Source: an uncultured Rhodospirillaceae bacterium
GTDB taxonomy: Bacteria > Pseudomonadota > Alphaproteobacteria > Rhodospirillales > UBA2165
Direction: 5' to 3'
NCBI GenBank assembly: GCA_913020445.1
Contig: CAJWAR010000001.1
Location: 62,001 to 126,000 of the forward strand
DNA: 64,000 bases
The notes beneath the pieces were generated by a model that worked only from the letters and a program-made list of their open reading frames with translations, was not told where the DNA came from and made no database searches. Position numbers and translations under genes: made by a program. Positions 57,723 to 64,000 of the stretch are shown here, piece after piece (positions within the stretch are counted from its first letter, which is position 1; each line of letters opens with the position of its first letter).

Positions 57723-58763
57723 GTGAAAATATCAATAAAAGCTCTCCTGCTCTGTAGTTTTATTGTCGGTGAGACGGCGGCGATGACGGCCACGGCGGCG
57801 GCTGAAAGTGCTGCCGTAATATTGATGTATCACCGTTTCGGCGAAACCAACTTCCCATCCACCAATATTCAACTGAAACAATTTGACCAACATATCGCTG
57901 AACTTACCAACGGTAAGTACAACGTTTTACCGGTGCGCGCCATTATCGCCGCCATTCAAAGCGGCAAAGACCTGCCGGATCGAACGGTTGGCATCACGAT
58001 TGATGACGGCTATCGCTCAATCTATACCGAGGCTTGGCCGCGCCTTAAAAAAGCCGGCCTCCCGTTTACTGTCTTTGCCGCCACCGAGCCGATTAACCGC
58101 GGCTCGAAAACTTACATGAGTTGGGATCAGATCAGGGAATTGAAAAATGCCGGCGTTGAGATTGGCGCTCACACGTCGTCGCATAATCATATGCCGGCCT
58201 CAACCCGTGAGCGCAACCAGGCGGAGCTGCAAAAATCAAATACACGGATGATTGTGGAGCTGGGCAAAGCGCCGGATATGTTTGCTTATCCCTTTGGTGA
58301 GGCCAGTGAGAGTGTTCAGAAACTGGTGCAAAAAAACGGCTACATCATGGCCTTCGGTCAGCATTCCGGCGTCGTCAACCCATCCACGGATATCAGCTAT
58401 ATTCCGCGGTTCGCCCTTAATGAAAATTATGGCGATATGAGACGCTTGCGTTTGGTGTTGAACGCCCTGCCTCTGCCGACAAAGGATATCACGCCTGCCG
58501 ATCCGCTGCTTATCACCAATAATCCACCCAGTTTAGGCTTTACCGTTGCGGCGACGATCAAAAATCTTCATCGGCTGTCGTGTTTTTCTTCCAGCGAAGG
58601 ACGGGTTCGGGTTGAGCGCTTCGGCGGTTTAAACGGCGCCACGCGCATCGAGGTTCGCATGACCAGTGCGTTCCCTAAAGGACGCACCCGAATTAACTGC
58701 ACCCTACCGGGTCCAGATAACCGGTGGCGCTGGTTTGGCACACTTTTCGTCGTGCCGAATTAA
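57723..58763 (+). CDS. Exported polysaccharide deacetylase
   Basis: 346 residues from GTG, with GGAG 8 nt upstream. Signal peptide (L-L-L-C-S-F-I-V-G...A-T-A-A-A). NodB domain: L-M-Y-H-R-F near residue 37, metal-binding T-I-D-D-G-Y near 92 and H-T-S-S-H-N-H near 147. The C-terminal ~100 residues are a separate beta domain of unknown role. It would deacetylate an N-acetyl sugar polymer, perhaps peptidoglycan, in the periplasm. Convergent with the Bax-like gene. Confidence 0.88.
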   Translation: MKISIKALLLCSFIVGETAAMTATAAAESAAVILMYHRFGETNFPSTNIQLKQFDQHIAELTNGKYNVLPVRAIIAAIQSGKDLPDRTVGITIDDGYRSIYTEAWPRLKKAGLPFTVFAATEPINRGSKTYMSWDQIRELKNAGVEIGAHTSSHNHMPASTRERNQAELQKSNTRMIVELGKAPDMFAYPFGEASESVQKLVQKNGYIMAFGQHSGVVNPSTDISYIPRFALNENYGDMRRLRLVLNALPLPTKDITPADPLLITNNPPSLGFTVAATIKNLHRLSCFSSSEGRVRVERFGGLNGATRIEVRMTSAFPKGRTRINCTLPGPDNRWRWFGTLFVVPN

Positions 58764-58788
58764 AAATAAGAAATAGTGGGAAAAACCG

Positions 58789-59967
58789 TTAAATAATCGG
58801 CTTACTTTCGATGCTGACTGTCTTGCCGCCAAGCCGCGCTTTATCCAGGCTTTGCAGTTGATTGCTATTGATAATGGACTGAATGGTACGCACATATTTA
58901 CTGCCCCGTTCAGAATAGCTGGTCAGGGTGCGCGCCAGCTCGGTTCCGGTCAGACGCTGGCCGCGAGCTCGCAATGCCAATCGTTCTTTGCGGAATTGAC
59001 GATACGCTCGGTGGGTATTGAGATTAAGCACATAGGATTCTACGGCATCCATTAATGACGTAAAGGCGCGAACCCGATGGTCTTTGTCGCCGTCCCGTTT
59101 TCGCGGTTTTAGCGAGCTCTTATTCGAAAACGTCCATTGACCAAAAATAGCATTACCTTCGAGGGCAAAGCGTGACGTCCCCCAGCCACTTTCTTCAGCC
59201 GCTTGAGCAAGCGCCAAAGACGGTGGAATAATATCGATACGGCGAACCAATTCGTTCAAATTGTAGCGGCCGACATCATAGCGCTCAGCCATTGCCGCCA
59301 ACCAAAGGCGATCACCAGCGGCAATATTCCCGGTTTTGGTTTTGGTCGCCCGGATACGCAATATGCGCTGGCGGTCTTTCAAAATGTCGTCATTGGCTTT
59401 GAGCACCAATGGCAGAACGGTTTTAAAGAATATGCGCTTGCGCTCAGCCGGCACACGGATGCGCGGCATGTCTTGCGGTATGGCGACGACAAAGACGCGC
59501 GGTACCGAGGCGCCTTCATCACGGACATCTTCGAGATCATAATCGAGGGTCGAGAAAGCTTGCGACAATGTGCCAACTGTTAGGTGTTTGATGCCGGCAA
59601 GCCCGTTTTGCTTAAACGAGCGGAGAGCGCTTATCGTGCCCGCCGCGGTTTCCATATCAGATTTAAACTGGGTAAAATTTGCTTTCGGCGATTGCGGTAC
59701 AGTCTGGTGAGGTGTGCTCATCGCTACCACTACCAGGGATGCCGTACAGAGGCCCATAAGGCCAATTATCGCCCGCTCAAAGATTGTCATTTTCGGCTTA
59801 ACTGCTCCACCAATATTACCAAACTCTGCGTCTTCGGCTCTTCTCATAAATGCCAAAAACTTTCCGCCGAAAATTGTCTTTTCAACCCTATTGCGGAACC
59901 CTGGCCGGTGCCGGATATTAGCGAAATTGGAGGTCTTGGAGCCAGTCGTTTTTTCAGTTTTTTTCAT
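58789..59967 (-). CDS. Bax-like glucosaminidase-domain protein
   Basis: 392 residues from ATG at 59967. A long cytoplasmic N-terminus, one membrane helix (I-I-G-L-M-G-L-C-T-A-S-L-V-V-V-A-M), then periplasmic. The glucosaminidase domain (~245-375) contains P-P-S-L-A-L-A-Q-A-A-E-E-S-G-W-G-T-S with the catalytic Glu, and Y-V-L-N-L-N-T-H. It would cleave the glycan strands of peptidoglycan. N-terminal region not recognised. Divergent from trpS's 3' side; both leftward. Confidence 0.88.
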   Translation of the reverse strand: MKKTEKTTGSKTSNFANIRHRPGFRNRVEKTIFGGKFLAFMRRAEDAEFGNIGGAVKPKMTIFERAIIGLMGLCTASLVVVAMSTPHQTVPQSPKANFTQFKSDMETAAGTISALRSFKQNGLAGIKHLTVGTLSQAFSTLDYDLEDVRDEGASVPRVFVVAIPQDMPRIRVPAERKRIFFKTVLPLVLKANDDILKDRQRILRIRATKTKTGNIAAGDRLWLAAMAERYDVGRYNLNELVRRIDIIPPSLALAQAAEESGWGTSRFALEGNAIFGQWTFSNKSSLKPRKRDGDKDHRVRAFTSLMDAVESYVLNLNTHRAYRQFRKERLALRARGQRLTGTELARTLTSYSERGSKYVRTIQSIINSNQLQSLDKARLGGKTVSIESKPII

Positions 59968-60107
59968 AATCAAAAAATAGTCTTCAAGGGCAAAGGGTTA
60001 ATCCCAGTCGCTCGGTTGATGGTTGAACTGGTATTTGATCTAGTGTGTGAAAATGGCAACAGTTTGTTGCGAATCGGGCAGTTTGTCCTATTCAATCAGA
60101 TTTCAAC

Positions 60108-61106
60108 CTACGGTCTAAGAAACCCCACGGTATCATATACTTCGGCGAGAATTGGCTCGGCAATCGCCTTGGCGCATTCGGCGCCATCTTTGAGCACGTT
60201 ATCAAGATAGCCGGGGTCGGCAACCAGCCGGGCCATCTCCTCGCCGATCGGTCCCAGCACGGCCACCGCCACCTCGGTCAGCGCATCTTTAAAAGCAGAG
60301 AATTGCTGGCCTTCAAACTCAGTGCATACCTCGACGAGCGTTTTATCAGCAAGGGCGGCATAGATACCCAACAAATTCGCGGCCTCGGGACGGCCTTCCA
60401 GTCCTTGCGGTTCGCCCGGTAATAAATCCGGATCTGATTTGGCTTTTTTAATTTTGCGTGCAATCTCATCCGGCCCATCGGTCATGTTAATGCGTGAATT
60501 TTCTGACGGATCCGATTTACTCATTTTATTTGAGCCGTCCCGCAAAGACATCACCCGGGTTGCTTCACCGAAGATCAAGGGTTCCGTCAACGGAAACATC
60601 TCAACGCCAAAATCATTGTTGAATTTCTGAGCAATATCGCGGGCCAGTTCCAGATGCTGCTTCTGATCTTCACCAACCGGCACGTGGGTCGCCTTATAGA
60701 GCAGAATATCGGCGGCCATTAAATTGGGATAGACGTAAAGACCGACCGAAGCGTTTTCCTTGTTCTTGCCGGCTTTATCCTTAAATTGGGTCATCCGGTT
60801 CAACCAGCCAAGGCGGGCCACGCAATTGAACACCCAAGCCAATTGAGCATGAGCCGGCACGGCACTTTGATTGAAAATCACATTGTTCTCTGGTTTAAGC
60901 CCGGATGCGATCAGCCCCGCCGTTACCTCGCGGGTGCTGGGCGCCAGTTGTTCAGGTTCCTGCCACAGCGTGATCGCATGCAAATCAACGATGCAATAAA
61001 TGCATTCATAGTCGTGCTGCAGGGCAACCCAATTGCGCAAAGCGCCGAGATAGTTGCCCAGATGAAGATCACCGGTCGGCTGGATGCCTGAAAATATACG
61101 GCTCAT
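60108..61106 (-). CDS. trpS: Tryptophanyl-tRNA synthetase
   Basis: 332 residues, class I synthetase. The HIGH equivalent is [10 protein letters not shown] near residue 12, and KMSKS is exactly K-M-S-K-S-D near 195. All catalytic features are present. It charges tRNA-Trp. Follows murJ by 84 bp on the same strand. Confidence 0.97.
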   Translation of the reverse strand: MSRIFSGIQPTGDLHLGNYLGALRNWVALQHDYECIYCIVDLHAITLWQEPEQLAPSTREVTAGLIASGLKPENNVIFNQSAVPAHAQLAWVFNCVARLGWLNRMTQFKDKAGKNKENASVGLYVYPNLMAADILLYKATHVPVGEDQKQHLELARDIAQKFNNDFGVEMFPLTEPLIFGEATRVMSLRDGSNKMSKSDPSENSRINMTDGPDEIARKIKKAKSDPDLLPGEPQGLEGRPEAANLLGIYAALADKTLVEVCTEFEGQQFSAFKDALTEVAVAVLGPIGEEMARLVADPGYLDNVLKDGAECAKAIAEPILAEVYDTVGFLRP

Positions 61107-61190
61107 AATAAGGTTCCGTCTGAATAAATAGTGAAAACATTTGGTTAGCGAATTCGAAGTGCGGTGTTATGGCGGCGCGAACGGGTAAGG

Positions 61191-62741
61191 TCAAGTGGCT
61201 TTACGCTTCAAAATTCGAGCGAGATCGTCGCGGCTGGCCGCGCCAAACGCCAAAGACAGCCCGCCATAGACCAAAAGCCCGCCGCCAACGAGGAGTGCTA
61301 CGGCAATAATATTTGATATTAGGCTCTCACCAAGCAGATCAGCTAAGGCCGTTGCGCCATAATAGACAGCCCCGCCCATGACGAGACTGGCGGCAATCAT
61401 CCGGGGCACGCGATTGAGAATGCGCGCATCGAATTCCAAATGCCCGCGGCTTCTCAAGACGTATGCCAGGATCACGGCGTTGCACCAGGCCGACACGGAG
61501 GTCGCCATGGCAATGCCCAGATGCTTGAACGGGCCCATCAAGATTAAATTCAGGATCAGATTTACCGCCAAAGCAAAGACCGCGATTTTAACCGGTGTGG
61601 CGGTGTCTTCGCGGGCGAAAAAGCCGGGCGCTAAGGCTTTCACCAGGACATAAGCAGGCAGGCCGGTGGCATAAATCGCCAGCGCCCCGGCCGTTGCTGT
61701 AACAGATACCGCATCAAAGGCGCCGCGCTCAAACAATACGGAGATGATGGGTTCGGCAATCACCACCAGCGCGACGGCGGCCGGCAGGGTTAGAAACAAC
61801 GAAAATTCTATGGCACGGTTCTGGCTTGCCATCGCCGACGCTTCGTCGCCGCTTCTCAACTGGCGCGACATTAAGGGTAACAGCGCGGTCCCCACCGCCA
61901 CACCGACGACGCCCAGCGGCAACTGATTAACCCGGTCGGCAAAAAACAGATAGGAGATTGAACCCGCCGGTAAGAGTGAGGCGATGATGGTATCGATCAG
62001 CAGGCTGACCTGATAAACCCCGGCACCGATAGCAACCGGCACGATGCGGCGGATCATCTTTCTGACATCGGGGGTCAGGCGGGGCCGGACCAAGCGCAAC
62101 CACACCCCGGCCCGGCCACAATGGAAAAGCAACCAGAAAAACTGCACCATACCAGCGAGCGAGACGCCCCAGGCCAAAGCATGCCCCGGCGTCGGCGTAA
62201 AGCGGGCCAATACTGTGACCGCGCCGATCAAACATATATTGAGCAAAATCGGTGTTGCGGCGGCGGCGGCAAAGCGGCCCAAAGAGTTCAACACCCCTGC
62301 CATCAAAGACGCCAAGGAAATAAACAATAAATAGGGAAAGGTGATGCGGGTGAGCAGAACGGCGAGATCGAACTGCGCTGGATTGCCGATAAAACCCGGC
62401 GCAAAGCCCAGCATCACATAGGGCATGGCAATTTGGATCAGCACAACGAAGATCAGCACCGACCACAACAGCACCGCCAAGGCCTGTTCGGCAAACACCT
62501 GGGCCACTGATTTGCCGTCGCTTTCCAGCAAGCCGGCGAATTGCGGCACGAAAGCAGCATTAAACGCCCCTTCGGCGAATAATCTTCTAAACAGATTAGG
62601 GAATTTAAAGGCGACAAAAAAGGCGTCGGCGATCAGCCCGGTACCGAGGATCGCGGCGATCAGGATATCGCGGATGAACCCTAAGATACGGCTCAGCATG
62701 GTAAAGCTGCCGACCGTCGCTATTGAGCGGAGAAGTGCCAT
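61191..62741 (-). CDS. murJ: Lipid II flippase MurJ
   Basis: 516 residues with about 14 hydrophobic helices. N-terminal S-R-I-L-G-F-I-R-D and F-K-F-P-N-L-F-R-R-L-F-A-E-G-A-F-N-A-A-F-V-P near 47 are the MurJ signatures, with Arg residues in the first helix pair for substrate binding. It moves lipid II to the periplasmic face. Placed between glnD and trpS as in other alphaproteobacteria. Confidence 0.96.
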   Translation of the reverse strand: MALLRSIATVGSFTMLSRILGFIRDILIAAILGTGLIADAFFVAFKFPNLFRRLFAEGAFNAAFVPQFAGLLESDGKSVAQVFAEQALAVLLWSVLIFVVLIQIAMPYVMLGFAPGFIGNPAQFDLAVLLTRITFPYLLFISLASLMAGVLNSLGRFAAAAATPILLNICLIGAVTVLARFTPTPGHALAWGVSLAGMVQFFWLLFHCGRAGVWLRLVRPRLTPDVRKMIRRIVPVAIGAGVYQVSLLIDTIIASLLPAGSISYLFFADRVNQLPLGVVGVAVGTALLPLMSRQLRSGDEASAMASQNRAIEFSLFLTLPAAVALVVIAEPIISVLFERGAFDAVSVTATAGALAIYATGLPAYVLVKALAPGFFAREDTATPVKIAVFALAVNLILNLILMGPFKHLGIAMATSVSAWCNAVILAYVLRSRGHLEFDARILNRVPRMIAASLVMGGAVYYGATALADLLGESLISNIIAVALLVGGGLLVYGGLSLAFGAASRDDLARILKRKAT

Positions 62742-62972
62742 GCCAAAGGTCTAGATCATACTGGTTAAGGAAAGCCTGATAAATTATCGGAAAAGACGTA
62801 AATTAAACGAAGACCGGCTCTCAAATTAGCCCAATTTTTCTTTAAAAATATTGGGTTCCTCCCTGGTAAACTCAATTGTCAACGAAGCCGTCAACACGTT
62901 TGTTTCCCGACATTCGGGAACCGGCCTTCAAGTTTTTATTATCGCCACAAATTGGGCAGGATTAAGGCGGGC

Positions 62973-64000
62973 TTACTCCGCCGCTTCATATTTTCGCTCA
63001 CCGATCGGCTCGACCGCCTTTAAGAGTTCCGCCCGGATATGATCGAGCTTAACGTCACTATTGATTTTCAGACCGAAGATGTCTTTGACATAAAACGTAT
63101 CGACAACATGCTCGCCATATGTGGTGATATGCGCCGAGGTGATTTTAAGGCCGAGGGCGGTCAGCGCTGCCGTCACATCATAAAGAAAACCAACCCGGTC
63201 GCGGCCATTGACCTCGATCACCGTATCGGTGGTGCTGGCGGTGTTATCAACAATGACCCGTGGCGCCACACTGAACAGCTCTTCTTTTTTCATCAAGCCG
63301 CTTTTGGCTGCTTTGGCGAGTTCTTTATCGAGATATAATTTGCCGGCGAGGGTCTCTTCGATGCGGGACCGCAAGCGTTCTAATTGGCGCGGGTGATTAT
63401 AGGCCTGGTTGTTGACATCCAGGATCGAGAAACTATCCAGTACCATGCCGTCGGACATGGTGACGATTTTGGCATCCATGATCGTGGCGCCGGAGAGCGC
63501 CACTGCGCCGGCGATCTGCGAGAAGATGCCGGGATGATCCGGCGTGTAGACAGTAATCTCGGTATATTCAAACTCGTCATCAATCCGAATATCGATATGC
63601 AAATTAAGCTCTTGGGCCTTCGCTTCGTGCACGATCTCGGCATGACGTTGATGCACGTCAGTATCATAGGCCAGCCAGTAAGACGGATACCCGGTAGCGA
63701 TAAAGTCTTCGATTTCTTGGGCATCCCAATCGCTTAAAGTTTCGCGCAAATCATCCTTGGCGTGGTCAATCCGAGCCTGGCGATTATCGGCAACCATATC
63801 GCCGGACATAACTTCGAGAGCGCGTTGATAAAGTCCCCGCAGCAAGCCTGATTTCCAGGAATTCCAGGTTTTAGGGCCGACGGCACGAATATCGGCCACT
63901 GTCAGCACCGCCATCAGGCGCAGGCGCTCGACCGATTTAACCACTGCGACAAAATCATTGATGGTTTTAGGATCATCGATATCGCGCTTGAAGGCAATGT
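62973..64000 (-). CDS. glnD: [Protein-PII] uridylyltransferase GlnD, C-terminal part (5' end beyond window)
   Basis: The frame is open to the window end, so the gene is cut. The visible ~340 residues begin in the HD-to-ACT linker (L-T-V-A-D-I-R-A-V-G-P-K-T-W-N-S-W-K) and contain both C-terminal ACT domains (Y-T-P-D-H-P-G-I-F-S near 220 from the end; N-G-R-D-R-V-G-F-L-Y-D-V near 80 from the end), which sense glutamine. GlnD uridylylates PII proteins when nitrogen is short. Its nucleotidyltransferase domain would be outside the window. Confidence 0.95.
   Translation of the reverse strand, partial: IAFKRDIDDPKTINDFVAVVKSVERLRLMAVLTVADIRAVGPKTWNSWKSGLLRGLYQRALEVMSGDMVADNRQARIDHAKDDLRETLSDWDAQEIEDFIATGYPSYWLAYDTDVHQRHAEIVHEAKAQELNLHIDIRIDDEFEYTEITVYTPDHPGIFSQIAGAVALSGATIMDAKIVTMSDGMVLDSFSILDVNNQAYNHPRQLERLRSRIEETLAGKLYLDKELAKAAKSGLMKKEELFSVAPRVIVDNTASTTDTVIEVNGRDRVGFLYDVTAALTALGLKITSAHITTYGEHVVDTFYVKDIFGLKINSDVKLDHIRAELLKAVEPIGERKYEAAE

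Overview
This is 64 kb of chromosomal DNA from an alphaproteobacterium, outside Rhizobiales and Rhodobacterales as far as gene content can tell. The evidence is gene order and regulators: dnaA-dnaN-recF-gyrB with rpsT-mutM-ubiE-ubiB-coaBC-dut beside it, fabA-fabB-fabI next to irr, pnp-rpsO-truB-rbfA-infB-ylxR-nusA-rimP, and metK-lnt-corC-ybeY-phoH-miaB-fur-mucR-rimI-tsaB followed by trpS-murJ-glnD. No rRNA, tRNA, insertion sequence, integrase or CRISPR array was seen.

Layout. 0-11.5 kb is mostly accessory: a truncated TPR protein, a GFA-family protein, an arylsulfotransferase-like propeller, a DUF3126 protein, a glutathione S-transferase whose active-site codon is TGA, a fused dehydrogenase/oxidoreductase with hldE (LPS heptose), an SDR and MFS pair, a small unknown and a class A PBP. 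11.5-19.7 kb is the replication block (gyrB, recF, dnaN, dnaA, rpsT). 19.8-28.6 kb holds DNA repair, ubiquinone, CoA, dUTPase and cysteine/sulfur genes. 28.9-32.5 kb holds an SH3 protein and a rubrerythrin/Fe-S protein/DUF3501 operon next to irr, with Irr-box-like sites. 32.6-35.2 kb is the unsaturated fatty acid cluster. 35.4-45 kb is the translation/transcription block from pnp to rimP. 45-57 kb is metK, trmB, lnt, RNA-processing genes, regulators and tsaB. 57-60 kb is a small set of cell-wall enzymes. 60-64 kb is trpS, murJ and the 3' part of glnD.

The most interesting result is at 2291-2983. The annotated-looking GST reading frame begins too late. Reading back through a single in-frame TGA reaches a good ribosome-binding site and restores the N-terminal thioredoxin-fold motif K-T-(TGA)-P-W-V-Q-R, with TGA exactly where relatives carry Cys. 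A 6-bp hairpin with a G in its loop lies 11 nt downstream, inside the known bacterial SECIS geometry. This is a candidate selenocysteine GST. Other points: ylxR appears to start at CTG, with its conserved N-terminus lying upstream of the first GTG; the metK leader holds a nested multi-stem RNA-like structure; an Irr-box-like site sits just upstream of the rubrerythrin promoter; and NusA ends in a tail made of perfect 15-bp repeats.
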